64,000 nucleotides of DNA, taken from positions 62,001-126,000 of the forward strand of contig NW_026570374.1 of the NCBI RefSeq assembly GCF_019649055.1, in the 5' to 3' direction. Position 1 is the first letter of the stretch. Each line of letters begins with the position of its first letter. The stretch is from Paramacrobiotus metropolitanus. Its lineage: Eukaryota > Tardigrada > Eutardigrada > Parachela > Macrobiotidae. A program made the translations under genes and the position numbers. Shown piece by piece: positions 37,440-49,832 of the stretch. The notes beneath the pieces are model-generated. The model did no database searches. It worked only from the letters and a program-made list of their open reading frames with translations, and was not told the origin of the DNA.

Positions 37440-37690
37440 TTTGCCCCCTATATAATATATGCGTACCCGTAGTAGCATATATATAATATAGGCTATATGA
37501 TATATCCCATATATATAGCTTACATATACGTGCAGAATCTATAATGGCATATCTTATATTATCGTTTATAAAAGTATGTGTTGCGCATATATACAGGCAT
37601 GTATAGCGTATATAACTAGCATAAACATGTATATAAATATCGTATATGTACGTAGGTATATGTAGGTTCGTATTACGTATATAAAAAGGA
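37440..37690. repeat. AT-rich simple repeat
   Basis: Dense TATATA, CATATA and ATATAC runs next to the DOMON relic. Low complexity only. Confidence 0.6.
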
Positions 37691-37731
37691 TATGTGTAGC
37701 CAGTCAGACGCGTTATACAAACAGTAATTAC

Positions 37732-38282
37732 TTAATTACCGGTCTCGGCGCACTTGGTGATGCACACCTTGACGTCCGACATTTTCGGATCGTCGGCATG
37801 TGGCTGGATTTTCATGGTGAAGGTGTCGTAGGCACCCCCGCGCACCGGAAAGACAAGGTACGGACAGTTGATGTCATCCACGGCCACGTCCTTATCGTCG
37901 CCGCTGCGCTGCCGGCGCTTGAATTGCAGCGTGGTCATCTGGCCGACGCGCACACCGCGCTAGGTTAGCGAAGGTCTGTTGCTGGTCGGGCAGCGGCTGG
38001 TGCGCGTCGCCATGCCGGTCCTGGTGCTCCTAGATGATGATCTTGTGCGCGTTATCCACCCATTCCACCACCACGTTCGCGTACAACCGTACAACCGTGC
38101 GTTAGATACACCCTCGCTTTGACTTCGCGGAGGTACAGTGTCTTACCATGGATTTATTGTTGGAGAAGCCGATGCCGGTCCACTTGTCGGCGTCCCGTAG
38201 GGTAAACTTGAAATGCGTGTTAAACGAGTGGTAAACGCCGCGCACCATTGTCGTGCTGACGATGTCCCATTCCGGCATTTTT
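37732..38282 (-). pseudogene. DOMON-domain gene relic
   Basis: Exon 38282-38147 reads MPEWDIVSTTMVRGVYHSF, then FKFTLRDADKWTGIGFSNNKSM and ends at a GTAAGA donor; this is the N-terminal half of a DOMON fold. The rest (about 38095-37732) continues with VVVEWVDNAHKIII, a TAG at 38030-38032, then DQQQTFANL, a frame change near 37965, and the C-terminal DOMON half (RSGDDKDVAVDDINCPYLVFPVRGG reduced here to its marks GDDKDV, CPYLVFPVRGG, CITKC). DOMON domains bind haem or sugars in secreted redox proteins such as Skeletor. One nonsense codon plus one frameshift mark it as dead, unless base errors are to blame. Confidence 0.7.
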
Positions 38283-38844
38283 CTGCAGCAGTACAGTGTT
38301 CATAATTATAAAGATTAGGTGAGAACAGCATTCATGCTCTGACAGTTAAACCACAAAAACATATAAGTACGTAATGTACAACTCATACGTATCTATACCT
38401 ACCGCTGCGGATGCAGGCGGGCAGGTACACGTCTGGCTTCCGCTTAATCCCGTCCAGCTGTTAAAGTTCTAGGATAAAGCGTTTGCACAAGCACCACATT
38501 TTCTAATGCGAAAAATCCTCACTAAAACTGCCGCACGGTCTTTCTGCGCCGCGATGTTAATTATGATGGATTGATGGTCGCTTATTGTTATCGCTATTAT
38601 GCGAAATCGCTTTTGTACTCGCACCTAACAATCGTCTTCTATGACTCGGCTAAGAATTGTGTAAAAAAGGTTGAGGATTGACCGTTTATAACCTCTTATC
38701 ATCCAGTTAAACTCAAATCAAACTCTTTAATCAAACAAATTCAGTAGAAACGAACAGCTAAACGAAAAACCACTTTCAGTTAAAGCTTAAACCAACTAAA
38801 CAATAACACCATTCAAGCGAGAAACAGACTTCGATGGACATCAG

Positions 38845-39195
38845 TTATTTGCCCTCCTTCTTCATGAATCGCCCCTTTTGGTCTCGCAAACGGGGTACGA
38901 TCACCTCCTCCGTCTCCTCCGTCTCCATCACGGTGGCTGGCGCTGGGGACTCTTCGGTGTGCACCGTGGGTTCAGTGTACTCCCGCGCCTGGTCGTTTGG
39001 CTTCAGCGGACCGTGAGTGTGCTTCCCTTGTAGGTGGGGCCCGTCGTCGGACATATCCAGCCTGACCATGCACGAACCCGTCCGGCGACAACGCCACTGG
39101 TGCTCTCCGCCTCGTGCGAAGTCGTGGAGATATTCATATCCGCCCAGTGTCAGCACCTTGCCCTTGCGCTGACTTTTCGCATCCACCGTTTCCAT
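38845..39195 (-). CDS. FLYWCH-type zinc finger protein (small ORF or last exon)
   Basis: The 116-residue frame from ATG 39195 has one FLYWCH-like zinc finger: LTLGGYEYLHDF (about 15-26), HQWRCRRTGSC with the first Cys pair, then GKHTHG with the His pair (about 56-61). The second half is acidic (TEESPAPA, ETEETEEV) and ends basic (KGRFMKKEGK). A CATCCCAG acceptor at 39208, with four more in-frame codons before the ATG, suggests it may be the 3' exon of a longer gene or have a 5' UTR intron. FLYWCH fingers occur in DNA-binding proteins and in Mutator-like transposon proteins, so a domesticated origin is possible. Confidence 0.65.
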   Translation of the reverse strand: METVDAKSQRKGKVLTLGGYEYLHDFARGGEHQWRCRRTGSCMVRLDMSDDGPHLQGKHTHGPLKPNDQAREYTEPTVHTEESPAPATVMETEETEEVIVPRLRDQKGRFMKKEGK

Positions 39196-39856
39196 GCCCG
39201 GCTGAACCTGGGATGGAATCTAAAAATACGAGCAATGACAACATAAATCGCACTTACGACCGAAAACAACACTCTAGATTTTTCCAAAAATTTATAAAAT
39301 AATAATATAAACATTTTATTCATTCGTTTTCCCACACTTTACTCAAGAACATTTTCGAAAAATTAGACGTTATTTCAGTATTCACCAATCACATTTCACC
39401 ATCTATCTTTTCCATAATTTTAAGTTTAATAAACATTCATTTTTAACTTCGAGCAAATATTTATTCAAGCATACGATGTAGCGTTGTACGTACGAAACAT
39501 TTATTTTAAAACAGTTGTTTGTAATTTGTTTACTAAGCATTTGTTTGACGTTTTATTTTCTTCATTGTATGTATCTTTTGACTTTCTAAATATTTCAACA
39601 CTAATGTGACATGCCACTAATTTTCTTAAAAGTTGTTCAAACCGGCCGACGACCATTACCTCTATGTTTACACGGGGCTTCTTCAGAGGAGGGATAACAT
39701 TCGCGTGTTTCTGCCCGAATCTGGGAAGGGCAAAAATGGGTATTAAGTAACCTAGTAACCTTTACGGTATTCAGTAACCTTTACGGTAACTGACGCAAAG
39801 ATGATAAAGTCAGTAAAGTCCTTAAATCGACTTCGCAAAGCATGTGCTATAATTAT

Positions 39857-42800
39857 TTACTCTCCGTCAAATTCGCTGCTCCAACCCCGTTTCTTGCCAT
39901 TGGCAGAGCCGGGGACATCTGCTGCTGCCGACTTAATTTTTTTCGCGGCACCGTAGACCGGCTGAACAGCTGGAACAGGTGCAGGGGGACATTGGAGAGC
40001 CGTGAGCGTAGCCGGCTGGGCGACATCGTGGCCGATCTCGTTTTCCATCTCATCTGGAATAAATTAAATTAAACAGTGCGCATTATTCAAAATTGCGGGA
40101 CAAAGAGTTGATTTTGCTGGCGTGATTAGTACTGTATTTACACAAGTTTAAGTGCCATAAAAAAGCCCGGGGGCGCGCAGAATATTGGACGCCTGTTTTG
40201 AACTTCAAAGAAGCCGTGCGCTATTGTTTAGCTTCAGCCATTTGGTGGCACTTAAACTTGTCTAAATACAGTAATAATTTCTTGTGTCAGTGCTTGCACA
40301 ATACGCGATGCCGCGATGCAGCGGACGACAGCGCGTAGGTGAAACTGTACTGTTTGTTAGCTAGAACAGTTTCTACAAAACCGTTTCCGCCCTCCGTTAT
40401 CGCCGCTCAAGTGAGATGAAAACGATGCGGTACATGAGCCCCGCCGTATCCTGTCCCGAGCCGTGCTTACTTATATCGAAATACAGCCAGATGTGCGACG
40501 ATTGCGACTGCGTAGGATCATATCGATGATAGTTCTGTGCGCCCTTATTTTTGGGCAACTAATTATCTTTGGTGCTTTTTAATGCTGTAAGCTGCAGCAA
40601 TACAGACTGCAAGACCTGGTATCATCGTGAACGGAACGTACAAGTCTTCTTTAAAATGACTTCGTTTTTTCCTGAGTGACCGGATATCGTTATAATGACG
40701 GGAAAACCTACCGTACCTGCACCGAACAGACACTAAGTACATCATCGTTTACATTGAAAACAATCGGCAGAAAATACGATTTTGTTCAAGAATAATTTTG
40801 TTATTGTCATAAGGATCGTTTCTATACCGAACCAGATTTCCACATTTTTCAAATAATAAAATAATTTTTTGAAATTTGTTTAAAATTCGACACATGGTAG
40901 AGACCTGGTCCGGTGTAAGAATGTTCTTTATGTGATGCGCCCGAGTTGAAAGAGATCGGTCTATAAATGACTATAATCAGACTTCGGGTACACCTGATTC
41001 CTGAATGCCTTTCAGCTTTTCGAAATTTTCTTCCAGCCCTTATTCCCTAAACGGATGTTGCCCGCACATACGGTTTTTGTGTACACAGCTCGGTATACAA
41101 ATCTTCTGGCTGCTGAATGCCATGAAAAAATGCAAGAAACTTGAAGAAAGTGTTTGTGAGTGTGCGAAAGTGAAGGTTTTCGTGCATGTACACCAACTGG
41201 GCGCCATGTACGGGGTCCAAGAAAAACTAAGAAATTAATTTTCCTTTAATGAGTGAATTAACTGATTCTGGATAGGATAGCTCAATTAGAAATTGTTCGA
41301 ATACTGAATAAATTAATGGAAAACTCACTGAATCCCGTACAACATGCAGATTTATCCGCCTAACCCACTTGTGGCGCCAGTGTCCCTCTCCAGCTCGGGC
41401 AACGTTTCCCGGGATGAACCTTGCTGGTGCCGGGATTCATTGGTTCCGTAATTTGTGCGTCGAACCGGAAGCTGCCCCGTGCGTGATTCGACAACCTAAT
41501 GTGAACGTGAACACATCATCAATTAATCAGAATAACCCAGCATCAAATAAAAAGTACTTGTTTATTAACGCCTCGCCAAACCATTAACGAAAACGATAAT
41601 ATATTTATATTATTAAAAGCGCTGAAACGGACAAAATACCAAGCCGGCATTTTACAGGGTTGGAAGACTTGTACTGTACAGGTACAAGGGACTGTTCAGG
41701 TTTCGGCACAGTCGTTAATGCGCAATTTTTGAAAATTTATCACAACAGTGATTTAGGAAAAGTAAAAATTAATTACAGTGATAAAGGGTAACAAAGAATT
41801 TTAAAAAAACTTATCCGTGTATTGTAATATGTGGTATGGCAGTACTGCAATGGCAATACATCATTACACATGCAATAATTTCAACAATTTAAGTCATGTT
41901 TGGCCACGCCCACTCGACTATTGCCGATGGAAGTATTTTTTTAAGTGCTCCCCATAATATTCTGTCTTCAAACAAAAAATCAGATTTTTTTGAGGATAAT
42001 GGCGGCGACCGTGCCCTGGTGAGAAATGCAACCGTAAAAGGGATACGCAACTTCTGCTTTTCGACAATTATTAGTACAGATTCACAGAAAAGCAGGCGAC
42101 GCCGTTTCGAACGCATTCACGCACCGCTATAATGGGCTCCTCCGTGACCGGCGTGACGTACTCCTGCGTCGCGTGTAGAGCATTACACACGATCCGACAA
42201 AGGGCTCCCGCGAAAGTGTCGGCCTGCTGCACGCACAAATATATTGTCAAATGCATAATTCGCAGCTAGTAGTTAATCTGCCTACCGATTTATTGAATCG
42301 CAGCAACAGAAAGTCATAGCGAGAATCCGGGTTTCCAGTAACCAAACCCAACAAAGTGGGATCCTCTGGATGGCGCCACGGTGGAATAACAACTTCGGTT
42401 AAAGGGCCATCGTGTATCGTAACCTACAATGAGTCGATTGCTTTGCTGATTCCACAACGGACATCAAAATTTGTAAATTCGGTCCGAGACCGAATGACCA
42501 ATAAAAATAAGTGGCCGAAACCAAATGACCAATAAACAGGAAACGCGCAAGTCTTTGAAAACTTACAATTTACACCTTGTGCATTTCCCAGCGAAAACCA
42601 TCAACTGATATCGCGAACGAAAGAAAACAATTTCAAGAATGTAGATACTAGAAAAGTGCACTCGCTTTTGTGGGCACTTCATGACCGAAGCGTAGCAAGA
42701 TTACACGGCTGACGTATATACAAAAAGTACTAATATAGGAAGCGCAATTTCAGTTGCATGGTAGTCTGCTTTCTATATAACATAAGAGCATAAAACTTGT

Positions 42801-45800
42801 GAAACGGACGTAGAGTATACGCATGTGACCGTCAGAACTGTACAGATGGATGAAACTATAGTCATTAATACACCACCTCCGTAAATCTTGGCTGATCACT
42901 TTTTTACAGCTGTTAGCATACTCGCTAGCGTACTCGTACCGTTTTTACAAGGTGCAATGTAAATTCCTTTGTACCAGAAACTTGGTACGACAATGCAGCG
43001 ATCTCTAAGTAACCTTTAAAACGTAACCCACGACTGATGACCCTTTATGAAATCTTGAGTATTTTTTAAATTTTTAATCGTGGTGTCCGAATGGCAGCAC
43101 CTGCGGCCGTTTCGGTGCGGTCACGGAATAGCCTAAAATCCACATTCCCAGGGAATACTTTCATCTGACGAAAACGTTCCCTTTTTCGCAATCGTGACAG
43201 GATGGGCGATGCACATTTTCTCAGACACCCGCGTACTGTAGCCGCTAGATGAAGTGAGACCACAGAGTCTGGTGTACGGAAAAATGCAAGCCCAATATAC
43301 ATACTTTGCTCCATGCAAAATTTAAACCGTTTCACGCTGATGCTACCAACATTTTGCATGTTTTACTGCTGTTTGTTATTTTCTTATCCTTTGCAATGAA
43401 AAATATTTATTTTAAGAGCACAATATCAGAGCTCTGATAGTTCTCTATTTATAAATCTGATTTGTTGTGGTTTTTGGGGTGCCCCTGGCAGGGGCAGTAC
43501 AGTACTGAATGCAATGCAAAGCGTGCGCCGCCCGGTGGGAGGATAGCTCGTGCTCATTGCTCGACGAGTGGAAGGCAGTGCCCGGATCTAACACTGGTCT
43601 CACTTCATCTAGCGGCTACAGTATTTGAAAACTGTCCGTTTACGCTCTGACACTTTTTGTGCAACATTGCTGTGTTAGGAATTTCATTGGTGCAAAATAA
43701 TTTAAAATGATGTACGCGGCAAAATTTTCGGGGAATGTTCTTCTGGACCAGTGAACGGTTTTGGCGGTTTAAAAAGGGTCACTTAGCAGCAAATTGTATG
43801 AGTTATTCGGCCACCGAACATGTGTGCACTCAGTATTAAACACCCCTCTGTATATGGCAATTGGTGGCGGTGACCGACGGACAGACATTGTGAGTTACAA
43901 GTGGTCTGAGTTAGTGAATATTAAACTCATCATAATCAGCGCGCGGCGCTTACGCGCCGCGCTGCAGTGCAAAGGCGGTTCTTGTCAGATGGGCTCTTTT
44001 TGCTAAACGAATCGAAGTGAAACGGTTTTATATGCAAATAAGTCTTATTGAAAAGGGAACACAGTTACTGTATCTAGAAACGGGTTAAACCGAAATTCTT
44101 CGGTTACAAAACGTTTAAAAGCGTGGATAAATAATGCGTAAACTTCGGTTACCAAGGTTTAAAGAGCGGGTACAGCACGCGTGGCCTTCGGTGACCAAAA
44201 GCTCAAAAAGGCGATTACCGCACGCGTGGTCTTCGGTGGCGAAAGATTTATAAGAGCAGATAAAGCACTCGGGGCTTTCGGTTACTGAACGCTTAAAAGG
44301 TGGGACCGCAAGGTTTGCTTAGGTAATTTAAGTTATCAGGTTTGTTAAAGAACTATGGTTTCGAAGCTTAGTAAGTAGTAAAGATAAGGGTGGGGTCCGG
44401 TTTATCAGGCGAAGGTTTTACTGGTGAATGCACGAAGTTTTGGAAGCTTACTAAGGACAAAGGCGTAAAAGCACAAGTTTAAAGGGCTGCAAAAGCTTAA
44501 AAGTTGTTAGGCGGGTTCCGGCCAATCAGAAACGTAAGGTTTTTTCTGGCCAATCAGGAAACTTTGGAGGCGGCAGCGTTCCGGAATCACGGTTCTGCTT
44601 TAATGTATAGGACAAGCAGGACGCGCGGCGCTTACGCGCCCCGCTGACGCGGCCCACGGTTACAAACGGCTTAAAAGTGTGGGTCAAGAGGCCATCAGTG
44701 ACCGAAGGCTTAAAAGGCCTTCAGTGACCAAAGGCTTAAAAGGCCTACGGTGGCCAACGTACCACACGCGTGGCCTTCGGTGACCAAAACCTCAAAAAGG
44801 CGGGTACCACACGCGTGGCCTTTCGTGACCAAAATCTCAAAAGGGTGGGTACCACACGCCTGGCTTTCGGTTACCAAAAGCTCAAAAAGGCGGGTACCAC
44901 ACGCCTGGCTTTCGGTGACCAAAAGCTGAAAAAGGCGGGTACCCCACGCCTGGCTTTCGGTGACCAAAAGCTCAGAAAGGCGGGTACTACAGGGGTAGCC
45001 TTTCGTGGCCAAAACCTCAAAAAGGCGGGTACCACACGCGTGGCCTTTCGTGACCAAAATCTCAAAAGGGTGGGTACCACACGCCTGGCTTTCGGTTACC
45101 AAAAGCTCAAAAAGGCGGGTGCCACACGCCTGGCTTTCGGTGACCAAAAGCTGAAAAAGGCGGGTACCCCACGCCTGGCTTTCGGTTACCAAAAGCTCAA
45201 AAAGGCGGGTACCACACGCCTGGCTTTCGGTGACCAAAAGCTGAAAAAGGCGGGTACCACGCGCGTGGCCTTCGGTGACCAAAGGCTCAAAAAGGCGGGT
45301 ACCACGCGCTTGGTCTTCGGTGATCAAAGGCTTAAAAAGGCGGGTACTACACGCGTAGCCTTTCGTGACCAAAAGCTCAAAAAGGCGTTTACTACACGCG
45401 TAGCCTTTCGTGAATAAAATCTCAAAAGGATGGGTACCGCACGCGGGGCCTTCGGTGACGAAAGGCTCAAAAAGGCGTGTACCACACGCGCGGCCTTCGG
45501 TGACCAAAGGCTCAAAAAGGCGGGTACCGCACGCGTCCCCTTCGGTAGACGGTGACCAAAGGCTTAAAAGGCAGGTACCGCACGCGGGACTTTCGGTTAC
45601 CAAAGGCTTAAAAGGTGGTACCGCAAGGTTATTAAAGGCTTAAAAGACGGTACCGGTAAATTAAAGTTATCAGGTTTCTTAAAGAACTAATGTTTGGAAG
45701 CTTAGTAAGGAGCAATGCTGAAGCTGGGATCCGGTTTATCAGGCGAAGGTTTTCACAGGTGAAGGTACTAAGTTTCGGAAACTTGGTAAGGACAAACGCG

Positions 45801-48800
45801 CAAAAGCACAGGTTTAAGGGGCTGCAAAAGCTTATAACCCGCTAGGCGGGTTCTGGCTAATCAGAAAGGTTAGGCTGGTTCTGGCCAATCAGAACGTTTT
45901 GGAGGCAGGAGCGTTCCGGAATAGCGGTTCTGCTTTAATATATAGGACAAGCAGGACGCGCGGCGCTTACGCGCCGCGCTAACGCGGCCCACGGTTTCAA
46001 ACGGCTTAAAAGTGAAGGTACCGCAAGCGTGGCCTTTGATGACCAAAGGCCTAAAAAGCCATGGGTGACCGAAGCCTCAAAAAGCCTTGGTTACCAAAAG
46101 TTTAAAAAGTAGGTACCGCACGCGTGGTCTTCGGGGACCAGAGGCTTAAAAAACCTTCGGTGACAAAGGCTTGAAAGGCTTCCGGTGGCTATAGGCCCAA
46201 AAGGCTTCGGTGACCAAAGGCTTTAAAGGCCTTCGGTGGCTAAAGGCCCTATAGGCATTAGTTGATCAAAGGCTTGAATGGCTTTTGGTTAGCGAAGGCT
46301 TGAAACGCCTTCGGTGGCCAAAAGCTTAAAATGCCTACGGTGACCAATGGCTTAATAAGGCGGGTACCGCACGCGTAGCCTTCGCTGACCAATGGCTTAA
46401 AAGCCTTCGGTGGCTAAAGGCCCAATAGGCATTCGGTGTTCAAAGGCTTGGATTGCCTTCGGTGGCCAAAAGCTTAAAAGGCCTTCGGTAACCAGAAGCT
46501 TAAACTGCCTTCAATGACCAAAGGCCTGAAATGCCTTCAGTGACAAAAAACTTAACAGGCCTTCTGGGGTGATAAAAGCTTAATACAGTGGGCCCCGCAC
46601 CCGTGGCCTTTGGTGGGATCTGCCAAATCCGATACTAAGCTTTGGAAAGCATAGTAAAGACTAATGCGTATAGGCTACAGCTTTTTTAAGATTTCCAGTC
46701 CAAAACGTCGTTCGGCTGCTTTCAGCCAAAAGGTTTTATCCGGCACACGCACCTTTCGGATACAAAAGCTAAACCAGTTGATCGCGCACGCGGTTACAAA
46801 AATCGTGGTTGGGTAAACCGTTTACCAGAGTAAGCCTTCCAAAGCTCAGCACGATTACTATGCATTCCTTAGTAATCGAAATAAACCTTTAAAAACCTAG
46901 TAAAATTACTAATTTTACTAAGTTTTCCAAACCTTAGTCAGTTTGAAATCGAAACTTCTACTGGTTCTTAGTGATCTGGTAGTTCTGGATGATCTGGTTG
47001 TTCTAACTTATCTGGCAGATCTGTTAGCTTTGGCTGATCTGGTAGCTCTGGTTGATCAGGTTGTTTTGGCTGATTCGGTAATCTTAGGTGTACAGGTAGA
47101 TTCAGCTGAATAAGGAAAGTTTGCTACGGTACTGTTCTAAGGTTTGAAAAGCTTAGTGAATACCATGTCGTTAAAGCAATAAGTTCGAAAGGCTGCGAAC
47201 GCTTAGAAGTTACAGGCGGTTTTGGCCAATCAGAAACGAAAGACTGGTTCCGGCCAATCAGGAAAGCAAGGCTGATTCCGGCCAATCAGAAAGGTTTGGA
47301 GGCGGTCGGTGTTCCGAACAGAGAGTTCTGCTTTAATATACTGGATGCTTATAATTTTGATTAAGTTGATCATAATTGAAAATTGATCAATTTTATTTAT
47401 GATCAGCATAATCAAAATTCAACAATTTTAATTAAACTGGAGTATAATTAAAATTGTCCAATTTTAATATTGCTTATCATAATTAAAACTCAGTTTCCTT
47501 TTGATCAGGCTGTTTATATTATTTATAATTTGACTCATAATTAAGCTTAAGTATAATTAAAAAGGACAAATTTTAATTATGCTCAGTTTTAATTATTACG
47601 CAATTTTAGTTATACGCAATTTTAATTAAGCTCAGCATAATCGAAATTGCCATAATTTTATTTCAATTAATCAAAATGTGTTTAATTCCCAGCATGATTA
47701 AGAGTTTAATTATCACTAGTCTGAGTACATACAGCGATCGTATTCTCTGGTTATTAAGCTCCGCCAATACCATTGCAAAATGGCACTGGACTTGTGGAAC
47801 TGGAACAGCGTAACGTACGCTCTTTTTGGTTTTTGGCTCTGCTGTGGAAATGTATGCTCTGCTATGGAGCGTGCATGACTTGACAAAGGCTTATTGCTGC
47901 AAGCCGCTTGCATGCTGCCAGTGCCGGTTAGCCGGACGCGCGCGTGTGTGGTGGCGCGTGCCACCCAGACGCCGCAATGGGATGACGTCAGTCGCGTGGA
48001 TCACTGATTCCCACCATTCCTAGCTTACCTGATTCACAGCTGCTTATGCGTGGTCATGTTTGCATGTTCTTGATGAGAATTGTTACAATAGTGCACATAT
48101 GGAATGTAGCGATGGTTGTTCTCGTAGGTTATCATAGCGAGCGTTTACTGTGCGCAGCTTGTGTTAGTCTACGAGTATATTCGTTCAGCCGAGTGGAAGG
48201 ATACGTGATTTCTGTCGGTCATATTATTTTAATCGCTTGTGAATGCTTTACACATTATCATTACGATCATTACATTACACCGAATCTGGAGTTCAGTAAA
48301 CTTTAAAAAAGGAATAGGTTAAAAGGAACTTTAAAAAAGGAATGGGTTATGCGTGCCTATTCCCCTAATTTGTAATAAGGGTTTTTTGTCGCATAACAGC
48401 TAACTGAACTCAGTAAAGGTTGATTAATAATTGTCAGCGGTTGCAGATCTGCCTGTTTAGTCGCAGGCACAATCGACTAATAATGTGTGACGTAAGTACT
48501 CGTATTTCAGGATGTTGGGAAGGGTAAATACGCAGATTGATGACTTCCCGTATTCTTGTGTATTTTCGGTAGAGATAGAGGTACTAGTCCCTCACATCGA
48601 CCGAGGTTATAAATAGCAGTGGGTAAAAAGCGAAAATCTGAATAACGATAACGTAAATTCATAAAAGAAATCAGTGAATGAAGAGGGAGAGCAGATCGTC
48701 CCTCTTCACTCGTGTTCATTTCATGAATCGTAATGAATTAATTCTCTAAATTCACGAGGTACGCTTCAACCGTGAATTACTACGTCAAAGCATGTGGACA

Positions 48801-49467
48801 TACATCACTCACAGCGATAATACGAACTTACCTCGGTTTCTTTTGTCGAATATTTCAACGTTATCGCTTCCTTGTCTAAGAATATGTCGTACGGCTGGTC
48901 CCGGGGCGATTCCATGAGAGTCACGTAAGCCCTTTTACACTCCTCCCATCCGGCCCTCTCAACGACCGTCGCGCCAAGATAAATACAGGTAAACGTCTCT
49001 TCGGCAGATGCAGTACTGCCGCTGCTATCAGCCAGACCTACACCTGCAGCAAATTATCACGCAATGTCACTCAATCTGTTTATCTAAGTTCATTTGATTT
49101 ATGATTTAACTTTTCAATTTTAATTCAATTAAATAAGTTTATTCATATCTGACCACTCTTATAACAAGGTGAAATGCTGATAAAATTACATGTAAAAGAT
49201 GGGGTTTTGGATTTTGCTGGGGAGGAAGGGGATGATGAAGCGGAAAGTGACCGGCGGATGTCCTTTCCGTTGGTGGACGCGGCTTCGGCGTGATCACTGC
49301 CGAATTCTTCGCTGGCCAGTTCCTCTCTGGCCAATTCCTCGCTGGGACGGTTTTCCAACTGCGGTGCGGTGGGAGACTTCTGCGGCCCGATTTTAGTAAT
49401 ATTTAAGTGCGAGCGAACCGTAGAATGGACGACAAAAGTACGTAGATGAGGCACGACCGCAGACCGA
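39857..49467 (-). CDS. PTB/PID-domain protein, 5' end unresolved
   Basis: Exons 49467(?)-49190, 49043-48832, 42423-42286, 42226-42125, 41495-41369 and 40053-39857 all join in phase with GT..AG borders; about 350 residues are visible. The first exon is Ser/Glu-rich and disordered. The next three form a phosphotyrosine-binding-like fold: FTCIYLGATVVERAGW (strand 1 with the YLG signature), A-Y-V-T-L-M helix, DIFLDKEAITLKYS strand, VTIHDGPLTEVVIPP, DFLLLRFN, and an ADTFAGALCRIVCNAL C-terminal helix. The tail has KKIKSA and ends SSEFDGE. Such domains bind NPxY-type peptides or lipids in adaptor proteins. The long introns host MITEs, a satellite and a TIR element. The family beyond PTB is not recognised; the exact 5' acceptor (TGCCAG at 49468) is a guess. 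Confidence 0.65.
40130..40273. mobile_element. MITE, Tc1/mariner-like, copy 1
   Basis: The ends are TACTGTATTTACACAAG and CTTGTCTAAATACAGTA, with TA at both borders. The arms continue as TTTAAGTGCCA. It is 144 bp, non-coding, and sits in the last intron of the PTB gene. The TA duplication and TIR style point to Tc1/mariner mobilisation. Confidence 0.8.
41682..42024. repeat. inverted copy of the 36817-37178 repeat
   Basis: The reverse complement of this stretch matches 36817-37178 along its length (for example CACCAGGGCACGGTC, TTTTTTGTTTGAAGACAG, TGCATTGCCATTGC equivalents), with scattered changes. It lies in an intron of the PTB gene. Confidence 0.65.
43234..43623. mobile_element. 390-bp element with ~29-bp perfect terminal inverted repeats
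   Basis: TACTGTAGCCGCTAGATG...GAGACCA at the left is answered by TGGTCTC...CATCTAGCGGCTACAGTA at the right. TA at both ends fits a Tc1/mariner-type target. The interior has no transposase frame. Unlike the short MITEs here, the inner parts are not palindromic. Confidence 0.7.
43938..43964. repeat. GC-rich hairpin, copy 1 of 3
   Basis: GCGCGGCGCTTACGCGCCGC is a short stem around CTTA. The same hairpin recurs near 44620 and 45957, each time just after the CCAAT/TATA module of the satellite; this first copy stands alone. Confidence 0.6.
44755..45600. repeat. 45-bp tandem array, about 18 units
   Basis: The unit contains GGTACCACACGC, then TGGCTTTCGGTGACC and AAAAGCTCAAAAAGGCGG. The 45-base length is a multiple of three, so both strands stay open for 215 and 297 codons with a 15-residue period; this is a by-product of the repeat and not evidence for a protein. 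Degenerate units extend the array to about 44150 and 46600. Neighbouring units share changes in blocks, as expected from unequal exchange. Confidence 0.85.
46970..47095. repeat. degenerate ~17-20-bp tandem repeat
   Basis: Variants of TGATCTGGTAGTTCTGG follow one another about seven times between satellite modules. Confidence 0.6.
47346..47720. repeat. AT-rich imperfect palindromic tract
   Basis: Repeated AATTTTAATTA, CAGCATAATC and AAAATTG words in both orientations follow the third satellite module. It looks like a decayed AT-rich repeat. Confidence 0.5.
47721..48831. other. intronic stretch of the PTB gene, nothing recognised
   Basis: Short frames on both strands have no domains; no array or hairpin stands out. 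Confidence 0.4.
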
Positions 49468-49832
49468 CTGGCACATTTTCAATTATTTTTGTTATGTATT
49501 CACAGTATTCTATACGTAAAATATAATAACGATGTTCTTGCATTTAACGTTAATACATCGCTGATTTACTTATTCCGCGTAAGTTAAGTATAAAAATATC
49601 CTTCTACGGGTTTGCGTTTTTTTCTAAAAAGTAACTTTATTCAGCAAAAGCCACTGCACAAAAATATTTGCCTGCTTTGATGTACACAGCAGATAAAAAT
49701 GTTTTAAATTTTTCTAATTCGGAAACTGTTTGACGGAGCGTCTTGCATGTTTGCTGCTCCGCTCGCGCCACATCTCGGCGTCGCCTGCGGCTCCGCCTTC
49801 TAATACGTTGTCTAACGGGCTGAAAAAATCAG

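Larger units (their letters stand above)
44325..47345. repeat. higher-order satellite with promoter-like modules
   Basis: A ~330-bp module occurs at 44325-44650, 45650-45980 and, more diverged, 47100-47345, that is about every 1.35 kb. Each ends with two or three CCAATCAG boxes (44522, 44550; 45885; 47226, 47253, 47282), then GCGTTCCGGAA-like sequence and a TATA-like CTTTAATATATAGG. Copies 1 and 2 are followed by a GC hairpin and by 45-bp repeats. The whole lies in an intron of the PTB gene. Confidence 0.75.

Noticed and set aside
44710-45603. 297- and 215-codon frames as ordinary protein genes
   Set aside because: They follow from a 45-base repeat lacking stops and are open on both strands; no start context or splice pattern.
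44150-46600. CRISPR array
   Set aside because: Repeats are contiguous 45-bp satellite units without unique spacers, in a eukaryotic genome with no cas genes.
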